Notes: generated by a model not told the origin, from the letters alone. Positions 6,116 through 14,003 are shown, counted from the stretch's first letter. The stretch is 16,131 nucleotides of DNA from Christensenella sp. UBA3798 (GCA_002368735.1 DFEQ01000097.1:11236-27366), one strand, 5' to 3'. Translations and numbers: made by a program.

Positions 6116-8055
6116 TATCTTACTTCGCTCCCCGAGCGAACGGCTTTTTCGGGGCTGACAAGGACGATACCGCCCTTGCCGTCGTCGGCGCAGAGCAGCA
6201 TACCCTGGCTGACCACACCGCGGAAGGTGTGCGGCGCGAGGTTCGCCACCACGACGACCTGCTTCCCCACCATCTCTTCGGGGGTGTAATATTTGGCGAT
6301 GCCGCTGACGATGGTGCGCACTTCCTTGCCGACCTCCACCTTCATCACGAGGAGTTTATCGGTCTTTTCCATCTTCTCGGCGGCGATCACCTTGCCCACG
6401 CGCAAGCCGACCTTCATAAAGTCGTCTATCGTGATCTCGGGCGGGAGGGGCGCTTCGGGGGCTTCCTCCGCCTTGGGAGCCTCTTCTATCTTGCTTTCTA
6501 AGTCCTTTATCTCCTTTTCTACGTCCACGCGCATAAAGATGGCGTCGCGCTCGATAACGGCGGGCGCTTTCAAGGAGCCGAACTTCTTCGTGCTGTCAAA
6601 AGTGGTTTCCTCCGCCGTCAAGCCGTCAAAGGAGGAGAGAACCTTCGCCGCCGTATCCGGGAGGAAGGGCTCGATGAGGATGCCCGTGATGCGGATGCAC
6701 TCCAAGAGCACGTACATCACGTCGGCAAGGCGACCTTTCTTGGTTTCGTCCTTGGCAAGGATCCAGGGGGCGTTTTCGTCAATGTATTTGTTGGCGCGCT
6801 GCACCAAGCGGAAGATGCGCTCGAGTGCCTCGGGGATGTGCAATTCGTCCATATTGGCGGCTACTTCGTCCAGCGTCGCCTCCGCCAAGCGGATGATCTC
6901 GTCGTCGGTATTCTCCTTTACTCCGCTCCACTTCGGGATAGTGCCGCCCTCGTACTTATTCACCATCGCGACGGTGCGCTTGACAAGGTTGCCGAGGTCG
7001 TTGGCAAGGTCGGCGTTGAGGCGGGAGAGGAAGGCGCGCGTCGTGTAGGCGCCGTCCTGTCCGAAGGGGATCTCACGCAGGAGATAGTAGCGCACGGCGT
7101 CCACCGAGTAGCGGTCGGCGAGCTCGATGGGGTCCACGATGTTGCCTTTGCTCTTGCTGATCTTATCCTGTCCCATGAGGAGCCAGCCGTGACCGTACAC
7201 CTTCTTGGGAAGGGGGATATCGAGCGCCATCAGGAGCGCCGGCCAAATGATGGAGTGGAATCTGACGATCTCCTTGCCCATCATGTGGATATCGGCGGGC
7301 CAAAACTTCTTATAGAGGGTGTCGTCCTCCCCGGCGTAGCCGAGGGCGGTCACGTAGTTCATCAGCGCGTCTATCCACACGTAGATAACGTGTTTGGGGT
7401 CAAAGCTGACGGGGACGCCCCACGAAAAGGTGGAGCGGGTCACCGCAAGGTCGCTGAGACCCGGCTTCAGGAAGTTATTGATCATCTCGTTGCGGCGGGA
7501 CTTGGGGAGGAGGAATTCCTCGTTGTTCTCGAGCAGGTTGATGAGTTTGTCTTGATATTTACTGAGGCGGAAGAAGTAGCAGGACTCCTTGGCGATACTG
7601 ACCTCCCTGCCGCAGTCGGGGCACTTGCCGTCCGCGAGCTGGGTCTTGGTCCAATAGGTCTCGCAGGGCACGCAATAATAGCCCTCGTACTCGCCCTTGT
7701 AGATATCGCCCTGCTCGTATAATTTATCGAATATCTTCTTGACCGCCGCCTCGTGATAGTCGTCCGTCGTGCGGATGAATTTGTCGTAGCTGATCTTCAA
7801 GCGGGCCCAGAGCGCCTTGAGATTGGCGACCTTGACGTCCACGTACTCCTTGGGGGTGACGCCCGCCTCCTTCGCCTTCTGCTCTATCTTGAGCCCGTGC
7901 TCGTCGGTCCCGGTCAGATAAAAGACGTCATAGCCCTGCTTCCTCTTGAAGCGGGCGATGGCGTCGCATATGACGGTGGTATAACAGGTGCCGAGGTGCC
8001 AAGTGCCGCTCGGATAATAGATAGGGGTGGTGATGTAAAATTTCTTTTTATCCAT
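6115..8055 (-). CDS. metG: Methionyl-tRNA synthetase
   Basis: This 646-residue class I synthetase charges tRNA-Met. The Rossmann domain starts at residue 6 (YITTPIYYPSG) with the HIGH-equivalent reading HLGT (20-23). The zinc-binding insertion has two cysteine pairs (C128/C131, C145/C148). The second nucleotide motif is KISKS (298-302), and an anticodon-binding helical domain follows (NKYIDENAPW). An E/A/P-rich linker leads to a C-terminal OB-fold tRNA-binding domain starting near DDFMKVGLRVGKV, as in B. subtilis MetS. The HLGT ending differs from the usual HIGH/HLGH, but the rest is intact. The start ATG has AGAGG upstream. The gene leads the operon with tatD and rsmA; its leader of about 40 bases is too short for a T-box or SAM riboswitch. 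Confidence 0.97.
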   Translation of the reverse strand: MDKKKFYITTPIYYPSGTWHLGTCYTTVICDAIARFKRKQGYDVFYLTGTDEHGLKIEQKAKEAGVTPKEYVDVKVANLKALWARLKISYDKFIRTTDDYHEAAVKKIFDKLYEQGDIYKGEYEGYYCVPCETYWTKTQLADGKCPDCGREVSIAKESCYFFRLSKYQDKLINLLENNEEFLLPKSRRNEMINNFLKPGLSDLAVTRSTFSWGVPVSFDPKHVIYVWIDALMNYVTALGYAGEDDTLYKKFWPADIHMMGKEIVRFHSIIWPALLMALDIPLPKKVYGHGWLLMGQDKISKSKGNIVDPIELADRYSVDAVRYYLLREIPFGQDGAYTTRAFLSRLNADLANDLGNLVKRTVAMVNKYEGGTIPKWSGVKENTDDEIIRLAEATLDEVAANMDELHIPEALERIFRLVQRANKYIDENAPWILAKDETKKGRLADVMYVLLECIRITGILIEPFLPDTAAKVLSSFDGLTAEETTFDSTKKFGSLKAPAVIERDAIFMRVDVEKEIKDLESKIEEAPKAEEAPEAPLPPEITIDDFMKVGLRVGKVIAAEKMEKTDKLLVMKVEVGKEVRTIVSGIAKYYTPEEMVGKQVVVVANLAPHTFRGVVSQGMLLCADDGKGGIVLVSPEKAVRSGSEVR

Positions 8056-8102
8056 AAAATAGCCTCTTTAATGCGCCTATGCGCGGATGTACTACGTCAG
8101 TT

Positions 8103-8131
8103 ATTATACAACGGAGCGGATAAAAACGAAA
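8103..8131 (-). promoter_or_regulatory. Promoter of metG-tatD-rsmA
   Basis: On the minus strand a perfect -10 box TATAAT lies at 8108-8103. The position 17 bases upstream holds TTTCGT, a weak -35. Transcription would start near 8096, giving a leader of about 40 bases. The assignment rests mainly on the -10 box. Confidence 0.6.
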
Positions 8132-8223
8132 GTTTTTTTTGAAAAAGTGTCTAAAAGTCGGCGGCGCCCCTCCCCCGAAAAGGCATTTGCCACCCCGCCC
8201 CCACATCACCTATCGCATTTTGT

Positions 8224-8252
8224 TTGACATTCCATCGCGAGCGCACTACACT
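8224..8252 (+). promoter_or_regulatory. Sigma-A promoter of the antiporter gene
   Basis: The -35 box is a perfect TTGACA (8224-8229), the spacer 17 bases and the -10 box TACACT (8247-8252). Start of transcription is expected near 8259, about 28 bases before the ATG, and an ideal AAGGAGG lies between. No regulatory structure fits in so short a leader. Confidence 0.8.
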
Positions 8253-8286
8253 ATGTACGACAAAAATCGGAAGGAGGTAATACACG

Positions 8287-9519
8287 ATGGATTTCTTGAC
8301 CAGTTTGGCGCTCATCTTGCTCTCTTCCGTGATACTCGGCTCGATTTTCCGCGCTATCAAATTGCCCCCTCTTCTCGGGATGCTGCTCGTCGGCATCATC
8401 CTCGGGCCGCACCTTCTCAACCTCATCGCGGGACCCATCATCGAGGTGAGTTCATCGCTTCGCGAGATAGCGCTCATCGTCATCCTGACCCGCGCGGGGC
8501 TTTCGCTCAACATCAAAGATCTCAAGATCGTCGGCAGACCCGCCGTCATGATGTGCATGATACCCGCCCTCACCGAGATCGTGGGGTATATGCTTTTCGC
8601 CACCCTATTTATCGGCACCACCCTCCTCGAGAGCGCCATCATGGGCACCGTCATCGCGGCGGTCTCCCCCGCCGTGGTCGTTCCCCGCATGATAGCCCTG
8701 CAGGAGGAAAGGTACGGCACCCTGCACGCCGTCCCGCAGATGGTCAACGCGGGCTCCTCGATGGACGACATCTTCGTCATCGTCGCATTCACCGCCCTCG
8801 TGGGGATGGCGAAGGGAGGCAACTTCGACTTTTCCATCTTTTGGGAAGTGCCCGTTTCCATCGTGCTGGGCATCGGCGTGGGCGCGGGAGTCGGCTATCT
8901 CCTCGTCCTCTTTTTCCGCCACGTGCATACACGCGATACCATCAAGATCATCGTGATGATATCTTTCGCCTTCCTCTTCGTTACGCTGGAAAACGCCATC
9001 GCCGCCTACGTGCCCTTCTCCGCCATGCTTGCGGTGGTGACTGTGGGCGTGGTCTATAACGCCCTCGACCCCATCCGCTCCGCTCGCCTCTCCAAAAAAT
9101 ACGAGAAGATATGGGTGCTCGCCGAGATTATCCTCTTCGTGCTCGTGGGCGCGGAGGTGGACCTCAGTTACGTCGCGAAAAGCGGCGGCGCCATCGCGGG
9201 GATCATCTTCCTCGCCCTGCTCTTCCGCATGGGCGGCGTGTTCTTCTCGCTCATCAAGACTCCTCTTTCTTTCAAAGAAAGACTCTTTTGCGCCATCGCC
9301 TATATTCCCAAAGCCACGGTGCAGGCGGCGCTCGGCGCCATCCCCCTCGCGATGGGTCTCGGGTGCGGCCCCGTCGTGCTGACAGCCGCCGTCCTCTCCA
9401 TCATCATCACGGCGCCCCTCGGCGCGTTTGCGATAGACTTGACGAGCCACAGATTGCTCTCCAAGGAGCCCTCTGCGGCCGATTCGGACACGCCCCCTTT
9501 GGAGGAAGCGAAAGGATAA
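8287..9519 (+). CDS. Cation:proton antiporter, CPA2/Kef-like membrane protein
   Basis: This 410-residue polytopic membrane protein begins LPPLLGMLLVGIILGP (26-41), the signature start of the Na+/H+ exchanger domain (PF00999). Twelve or so hydrophobic segments follow. The unwound-helix region TRAGL (68-72), the paired aspartates in SSMDD (D160/D161) and IPKATVQAALG near residue 330 are typical of the family; two adjacent aspartates suggest electrogenic Na+(K+)/H+ exchange by analogy with NhaA. The C-terminal tail of about 25 residues is acidic and cytoplasmic. There is no RCK/TrkA-N nucleotide-binding domain, which separates it from full-length KefB/C. The ion specificity cannot be read from sequence. 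The gene is monocistronic: own promoter, AAGGAGG 9 bases before the ATG, and a strong terminator. Confidence 0.93.
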   Translation: MDFLTSLALILLSSVILGSIFRAIKLPPLLGMLLVGIILGPHLLNLIAGPIIEVSSSLREIALIVILTRAGLSLNIKDLKIVGRPAVMMCMIPALTEIVGYMLFATLFIGTTLLESAIMGTVIAAVSPAVVVPRMIALQEERYGTLHAVPQMVNAGSSMDDIFVIVAFTALVGMAKGGNFDFSIFWEVPVSIVLGIGVGAGVGYLLVLFFRHVHTRDTIKIIVMISFAFLFVTLENAIAAYVPFSAMLAVVTVGVVYNALDPIRSARLSKKYEKIWVLAEIILFVLVGAEVDLSYVAKSGGAIAGIIFLALLFRMGGVFFSLIKTPLSFKERLFCAIAYIPKATVQAALGAIPLAMGLGCGPVVLTAAVLSIIITAPLGAFAIDLTSHRLLSKEPSAADSDTPPLEEAKG

Positions 9520-9546
9520 ACGATCCACATATTATAATGCGGATAC

Positions 9547-9573
9547 AAGGCGGCAGGACTGCCGCCTTTTTTT
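9547..9573 (+). terminator. Rho-independent terminator of the antiporter gene
   Basis: AAGGCGGCA (9547-9555 within a run of A) pairs with TGCCGCCTT (9560-9568) around GGAC and is followed by a run of seven T. It lies about 27 bases after the stop codon. Confidence 0.92.
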
Positions 9574-9604
9574 GTGCGAAAACTAATTCAATAGCGCGGC
9601 GCGC

Positions 9605-9789
9605 AGTGAAGTTCGCCTGTCGGCGAGTGAAGTTGACTTCGTCAGTGAAGTTATTCGCTAAGAGCGAATAGTGAAGTTGCTCGCACTGCGAGCAGTTAAG
9701 GAAATGGGTGAATTGCGCCTTTGGCGCGTGAATTGAGGCGTTCGCCTCGTGAATTGACCTATCGGTCGTGAATTGCACGCTGTGCGTGC
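9605..9789 (+). repeat. Hairpin array B: AGTGAAGTT then GTGAATT words separating palindromes
   Basis: AGTGAAGTT occurs at 9605-9613, 9626-9634, 9644-9652 and 9670-9678, then AGTTAAGGA at 9694-9702, then GTGAATT at 9708-9714, 9728-9734, 9749-9755 and 9768-9774. Each gap is a perfect inverted repeat: CGCC/GGCG, GAC/GTC, ATTCGC/GCGAAT, GCTCGC/GCGAGC, then GCGCC/GGCGC (9715-9727), GAGGCG/CGCCTC (9735-9748), GACC/GGTC (9756-9767) and GCACGC/GCGTGC (9775-9789). Steps are 18-26 bases. Several stems recur in array A (1-225) with different loops. It lies 30 bases after the antiporter terminator in the same orientation as that gene. It does not look like CRISPR. Function unknown. Confidence 0.88.
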
Positions 9790-10093
9790 GTTGCGGTGTC
9801 CTGCGGAGCGGGTCAATAGGTAAATCAAAAAAAGCAATTTCAAACCATCCTCTTCTCGGAGCGGAAATGGGCTCCGGAGCAAAAGCAAAAGGCACGCGGA
9901 CTGCGTGCCTTTGTGTGCGAATGAGCCTATGAACGCTCCGTAAAAACGCGAACGAGACAATAGTCTCGGAGCGAAGCGAGCGAGAAGCCGAGGACCGTCG
10001 CGGAAGGAATGCGCTCCGAGCGTTTCGGCGACAAGTCGGCTTACTCGCGCGCCGGCGGTGGAGAGTGGTGCGAAGACGAGCGCTCTTTGAAGA
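9790..10093. other. Gene-free stretch with structured inverted repeats
   Basis: No coding sequence is convincing here. A 10-bp stem AAAGGCACGC/GCGTGCCTTT (9888-9912) is followed on the minus strand by a broken T-run and could be a backup terminator. Further on, CGAGAC/GTCTCG forms a hairpin (9953-9968). CTCGGAGCG (9965-9973) is a perfect complement of CGCTCCGAG (10012-10020) and also pairs with CGCTCCG (9934-9940). These alternatives compete, so the stretch could fold in more than one way. It may be a dispersed repeat or an untranslated RNA; nothing decides between them. Confidence 0.45.
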
Positions 10094-10132
10094 AAAGGGC
10101 AGGCGCGTACTCCTTGTACGTAACTGCCCTTT
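10094..10132 (-). terminator. Probable terminator of the hydrolase-lepB-lipoprotein-SDR operon
   Basis: AAAGGGCAG (10094-10102) pairs with CTGCCCTTT (10124-10132), and an inner stem CGTAC/GTACG (10106-10120) stacks inside. On the minus strand it is followed by TTTTCTTC and lies 44 bases after the SDR stop codon. Confidence 0.65.
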
Positions 10133-10176
10133 GATGAAATAGTTAGCGAAGTATGCGTGCCGCTATACGCCGCCGC

Positions 10177-10893
10177 TTATAGTCCGCCGTCGACCCCCAG
10201 CACGCATCCCGTAACATAACTCGCCGCGTCGCTCGTCAGGAAAAGCGCCGCATTCGCGACGTCCTCGGGCGTGCCCATGCGCTTCAAAGCAAGTTCACCG
10301 GTAAAAGCCGCCTTCTCCTCGGCGGTAAAACAGGCGTTCATCTTGGTATCTATCATACCCGCGGCAATGGCGTTGACGGTGATGCCGAGCGAGCCGACCT
10401 CCTTGGCGAAAGACTTCGTAAAGCTTTCCACCGCGGCTTTGGAGGCTGCGTACGCCGCTTCGCACGCGGCGGGGCGAGAACCCCATATCGAAGATATCGT
10501 AACGATCTTTCCGCCGTAGAGCATATTTCGCGCCGCCCATTTTGACGCAATGAATACCGCACGCGCGTTGATGCTGAATATCCTATCCCACGCATCCACC
10601 GAAGTATCAAAGACGGGGGCTACAAGGCTGATCCCCGCCGCATTGACGAGGACGTCGGGCGCGCCGAAAACCTTCTCCAGAGAAGCGAGCGCCTCTTCGG
10701 TAGCCTCTGCACACGCAAAGTCTACCTGCTTGACAATGACCATTCTGCCGAGCGCGGCTATCTCGGCGGCGAGCGCTTGGACGCGCTCCTCGGCGGAGTG
10801 ATACAGAAGGACCAGGTCGTCCCCCCTCTTCGCAAACGCCCTTGCGATGCTTTCTCCGATATCTCCGCTGGCTCCCGCGATCACAGATCTCAC
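10177..10893 (-). CDS. FabG-like short-chain dehydrogenase/reductase
   Basis: This 238-residue NAD(P)-dependent SDR resembles 3-oxoacyl-ACP reductase (FabG). Visible are AGASGDIG (6-13), NAAG (84-87), N109, the serine in TISSIWGS (134/135), Y148 and K152, and a C-terminal VTGCVLGVDGGL typical of FabG. All four catalytic residues are present. A TTG at 10908 would give a longer form, but I chose the GTG at 10893. It has GGGAGG 7 bases upstream and overlaps the lipoprotein stop as GTGA. It is the last gene of a four-gene operon that includes signal peptidase I. There is no neighbouring fatty-acid synthesis gene, so FabG function proper is uncertain; the substrate is unknown. Confidence 0.92.
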   Translation of the reverse strand: MRSVIAGASGDIGESIARAFAKRGDDLVLLYHSAEERVQALAAEIAALGRMVIVKQVDFACAEATEEALASLEKVFGAPDVLVNAAGISLVAPVFDTSVDAWDRIFSINARAVFIASKWAARNMLYGGKIVTISSIWGSRPAACEAAYAASKAAVESFTKSFAKEVGSLGITVNAIAAGMIDTKMNACFTAEEKAAFTGELALKRMGTPEDVANAALFLTSDAASYVTGCVLGVDGGL

Positions 10894-11678
10894 TCTTTCA
10901 CCTCCCAATTAGCGACTAAACAGATCGTACCGTTCTCGTAAAACAGCGCGGTGCGATGCGCCACGACGAACTCCGCCGTCAACGTGGTAACGGGCGTCTT
11001 ATCCACGTCCCCCGCGATGGTGAACCCGCGGAAGACGAACCCCTCTTTCAAGGGACTTTCCAGGGACAACGTGCTCCCGAAAACGTAGGTCGGGGGATTG
11101 GGGTTTTCCTCACCCGCCTCCAGATAGGTGACGGTATACTCGACGGGGGCATACACGGCGCGAAGTACGACGTCGCCCTCCGTGCCCTTCTCGATCACAT
11201 CCACCACGCTGTCTGGGTCGTCGTAATACGCCCACTTGATGAAACGATAGCCAAAGGGCATGGTGGGCTCCTTTAAGACGATGGTCTCGGTCGCCATAGT
11301 GAAGGTGGTGGGGTTATTCGCGCTGTTTTTGCCCTTCTCCATAAGGTAAGTCACCGTGTACTCGCGCGGCACCTCGACGGCATAGAGGACGATATCCTCT
11401 TCTACCGCGGCGGAGAAGTCGTAGGGGGTCTTTTTCGTGCTGTCCTTGGTCCATATCACCACGTAGCCCGCCGTCGCCTGCGCGTCGAGGGCGGGACGGG
11501 ATGTGCTTTCGCCCTTTTTGACCGTGACGCGCTCGGGCGCCGCCGCTTCATAGGGGAGGGTCGTGGTGACGAAGGTCACGGTAAAAGAAGAGTCCTCCTC
11601 CGCGGGCAGTTCTTCCTTGCAGGAAACTGCGCCGAGAAGCAGGACGAGAAAAAGCAAAACGGCAAGAAGGCGTTTCAT
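10890..11678 (-). CDS. Lipoprotein with InlB-type beta-grasp repeats
   Basis: This 262-residue surface lipoprotein has a signal peptide with hydrophobic core LLAVLLFLVLLLG and a lipobox ending at C20 (AVSC). Three tandem modules of about 70 residues follow, starting near residues 32, 105 and 179. Each opens with a strand of the form YTVTYL/FTVTF and contains a P-x-x-x-G-Y/F-x-F/V-x-x-W/F step. This matches the Listeria-Bacteroides (InlB B, flg_new) repeat, which serves as a spacer or adhesion module in cell-surface proteins. The ATG at 11678 with GAGG 6 bases upstream was preferred to a TTG at 11690, because it gives a standard signal peptide. It lies 8 bases after lepB and overlaps the SDR by 4 bases. 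The binding partner is unknown. Confidence 0.85.
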   Translation of the reverse strand: MKRLLAVLLFLVLLLGAVSCKEELPAEEDSSFTVTFVTTTLPYEAAAPERVTVKKGESTSRPALDAQATAGYVVIWTKDSTKKTPYDFSAAVEEDIVLYAVEVPREYTVTYLMEKGKNSANNPTTFTMATETIVLKEPTMPFGYRFIKWAYYDDPDSVVDVIEKGTEGDVVLRAVYAPVEYTVTYLEAGEENPNPPTYVFGSTLSLESPLKEGFVFRGFTIAGDVDKTPVTTLTAEFVVAHRTALFYENGTICLVANWEVKE

Positions 11679-11686
11679 CCTCTGCC

Positions 11687-12352
11687 TCAAATATTGCGCT
11701 GATACTTGCCGTTTATCTTGGCAAGCACCACTTTACCCATCAACCAGGAGGACTGGATGCAGCCGTAATCCTCGCTGTCGTAGCTGTTATCTCTATTGTC
11801 GCCGAGCACGAAGAGTTCGCCTTCGCCGACGTCCCATTCCCCCTCGTACACACCGCCGTAGCCAAGCTTTTTTGGGGTCATCAAGAAGCCGCTCACGATC
11901 TCGCCGTTGCGCAAAAGCTGCGCCTGATTAGAGGAAACGTAACGTATCTCTATATGGTCGCCGGGGATGCCGATGACCCTCTTTATCACGCAGGTATAAT
12001 CATTGGAAACATCGGATTCTTCGGACAGATTCGGTATCTTGTTGATAAAGGGGAGCGAATTAAAGAAGTCCGCGAACGAGATGGAGTTTGCCGGGTTTTC
12101 GGTGGTCACGTCGTCGCTGTTGGGACGATAGAAGACCACGACGCAGTCGCGCTCGATATTGAAAAACTTCTTCTGCACGAAGACCTTGTCACCCGACGAA
12201 TTGATGGTGGGCATCATGGATACGCCGCTGACGGCGACAGGGGCGAGAAAGAACTGCTGAACGAGCCCGACCAGGATGATCGCGATCATCAAGCAAAGTA
12301 CGATCTCTATGAGGACTTTTAATACGTTTGTCTTCTTTTCATCAGCTGCCAT
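11687..12352 (-). CDS. lepB: Signal peptidase I
   Basis: This 221-residue membrane serine protease removes Sec/Tat signal peptides. A single N-terminal membrane segment (about 12-31) is followed by the catalytic serine S45 in SGVSMMPT, the general base K124 in VIKRVIGIPGD, and box E VLGDNRDNSYDSEDYG (172-187). It is the Gram-positive Sip-like type, with an insert of about 35 polar residues (75-118) between the two catalytic boxes, longer than in the shortest members. The ATG at 12352 is only 3 bases after the upstream gene and has no good ribosome binding site, so translation may depend on coupling. The next gene encodes a lipoprotein; lipoproteins are processed by signal peptidase II, so it is not an obvious substrate. 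Confidence 0.96.
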   Translation of the reverse strand: MAADEKKTNVLKVLIEIVLCLMIAIILVGLVQQFFLAPVAVSGVSMMPTINSSGDKVFVQKKFFNIERDCVVVFYRPNSDDVTTENPANSISFADFFNSLPFINKIPNLSEESDVSNDYTCVIKRVIGIPGDHIEIRYVSSNQAQLLRNGEIVSGFLMTPKKLGYGGVYEGEWDVGEGELFVLGDNRDNSYDSEDYGCIQSSWLMGKVVLAKINGKYQRNI

Positions 12353-12355
12353 AAG

Positions 12356-13969
12356 TCACATCCAAAGGAAATTATTATAGTATTTATCGTCCGTATCGGG
12401 GAGGATTATGCTGCATAGACCATCCCAATCCTTCATCGGGATGAGGTCCTCGGTCTTGAAGTCGTCCACCTCCAAGGACAGGCGGGTCCATTCGCCCGCT
12501 TCGAGGGGGCAAGTGGCGACGTACTCGACGATGCCCTCTTCCTCTGCCTTCAGTAAAATCACGCGGATCTCCCCATCGGTGCCCGAATAGGCGCTGAGGT
12601 GGAGGGCGGTCGCAGGCTCGTAACGACCCTGCTCGGAGAGGATATTGGTGCGGAGCTTCCCCTTCCCGCAGAAGCCGGGCACGCCGTCGGGCGCGTCCTT
12701 TATCATAAAGTCGTCCTTGAAGGCGAGGAAGGTTTTTTCTGAATTATCCGAATAAAAGCCGTGGTCAGACTCGGTGTCCAAGAGGAAGTGGCTGGTCATA
12801 TACGGCGTGTCGGACGTCACCAAAGTGCCAAAGCCCTTGCTGGCGTAGGACAAGCCGCCCGAGATGGTGGCGACGGCATAGGCATACACTTCGTGGTCGC
12901 CCATCCAGACGGGAACCTCCACCGTGAAGGCGCCGTCTTCCCGCCTGCGCATCAGCGCTTCGTGCCAATGGCGGCAACCGGGCTCGGCGTCGTTGTAGGA
13001 ATAAAAGAGACTTGCGCTCTGTATCTTCGCCGACTCGCACGCGAGGGCAAAGGTGAGTTCATCCCCCACGAGCTCGGAAGAGAGGTGAAGCTCGGGCGTC
13101 GCCTCCCCTTTCAGCGTACGGTCGAGCCACTTATAGGTCAGCAGGAGGTCGGAAGCGTTTATCTGCGTCCCCGTCCGCGGCGTAACGACGAGGGTATAAT
13201 TCAGCCCTTCGCGCAGCTGACAAGCCACTTCGTTTATCTTTCCCACGTCACCGCCGTGCGCATTCGCCGCCGTGGCGATGAGGCAGGGGCACTTCAGTTG
13301 GCGTGCGGCGCTCTTTGCACTGAGAGCCATCGTATAGCTGTCCGCATTGGAAGTATCCTCCTCCGTCGTAGGCGGGTCGGAATAATCGCCGAGAAGCGCC
13401 ACCAGGGCGGCAACGCGGTTATCCGTTGCGGCGACCTGCCAGGCGATATCCGCCGCGGTCTCCGCCCCCATCACGGCAGTACGTGCCTTGGGATAGAAGT
13501 ATTCGAGCAGGGTGATAGCCCTCCTCGCCATCTTCGTCCAGAGAAATACGGGAGAATTTTTCGCCGAAGGCGAAGCCAAAAATCTGTCGGGGGTACCCGC
13601 GGCGAAGGAAGCATAGGACAAGCCCTCGCTGTAACGGGCGCACCTACCCTCCTCGCCGGGCACGCCGCTGACGTCGAGGGTCATGACGGCGAAACCCCTT
13701 TTGATGAGTTCGTCAAAGCCCTCCGCCATCGCGGCTTGGTCGGCATTATTCATCACGCAGAGGATCGCCTTCTTGGGCGAGGGGGTGGCGGTCTTTATCT
13801 CGGCAAAAGCGCGAACAGACTCCCCATCCTCGGCATAGGCGGTAAAATAGGCGCCCTTCACCGAGAGGTCGCCCACCTCTTTGTTGTACTCTATGGAAAT
13901 GTCGAGCGGTGCGGAAACGGGGTCGTAATCCTGCCATAACTGCACCGGCGTCAGAAATTTTATCGTCAC
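12356..13969 (-). CDS. Alpha/beta-hydrolase-like protein with degenerate nucleophile elbow, unknown function
   Basis: This 537-residue protein has no signal peptide. Residues about 65-285 read as an alpha/beta-hydrolase fold of acetyl-xylan-esterase or dienelactone-hydrolase type: strand AILCVM (68-73), GFDELIKRGFAVMTLDVSG (84-102) and a long helix before TAVMGAETAADIAWQVAA (about 164-181). The expected nucleophile elbow GxSxG reads G-A-E-T-A (168-172), so the serine is replaced by E170, and a catalytic histidine is not obvious. The protein may therefore be a non-enzymatic relative. From about 290 to the end it is beta-rich, with aromatic residues, possibly one or two carbohydrate-binding-like sandwiches. 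The GTG start at 13969 has GGAG 8 bases upstream. It leads the operon with lepB. I do not recognise a named family. Confidence 0.75.
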   Translation of the reverse strand: MTIKFLTPVQLWQDYDPVSAPLDISIEYNKEVGDLSVKGAYFTAYAEDGESVRAFAEIKTATPSPKKAILCVMNNADQAAMAEGFDELIKRGFAVMTLDVSGVPGEEGRCARYSEGLSYASFAAGTPDRFLASPSAKNSPVFLWTKMARRAITLLEYFYPKARTAVMGAETAADIAWQVAATDNRVAALVALLGDYSDPPTTEEDTSNADSYTMALSAKSAARQLKCPCLIATAANAHGGDVGKINEVACQLREGLNYTLVVTPRTGTQINASDLLLTYKWLDRTLKGEATPELHLSSELVGDELTFALACESAKIQSASLFYSYNDAEPGCRHWHEALMRRREDGAFTVEVPVWMGDHEVYAYAVATISGGLSYASKGFGTLVTSDTPYMTSHFLLDTESDHGFYSDNSEKTFLAFKDDFMIKDAPDGVPGFCGKGKLRTNILSEQGRYEPATALHLSAYSGTDGEIRVILLKAEEEGIVEYVATCPLEAGEWTRLSLEVDDFKTEDLIPMKDWDGLCSIILPDTDDKYYNNFLWM

Positions 13970-14003
13970 GGGTATATCTCCATTTATTTTCTTATCTTAT
14001 GTT

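Noticed and set aside
6838..7722. 294-residue plus-strand ORF
   Set aside because: It is antisense to metG, whose motifs and operon overlaps are unambiguous.
8056..8102. T-box or SAM riboswitch before metG
   Set aside because: The leader is only about 40 bases and lacks a T-box sequence or terminator hairpin.
8605..9528. 307-residue minus-strand ORF
   Set aside because: It is antisense to the antiporter; its translation is Glu/Asp/His/Gly-rich, typical of a shadow frame.
9407..9960. Minus-strand ORFs over array B (9407-9895 and 9658-9960)
   Set aside because: Their translations are products of the repeat words and of the antisense strand of the antiporter and its terminator.
9790..10176. 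Insertion sequence remnant
   Set aside because: No transposase fragment, terminal inverted repeats or target duplication could be seen.
12761..13939. 392-residue plus-strand ORF
   Set aside because: It is antisense to the hydrolase-like gene; such long shadows are expected in GC-rich coding DNA, and its Gly/Arg/His-rich translation has no domain.
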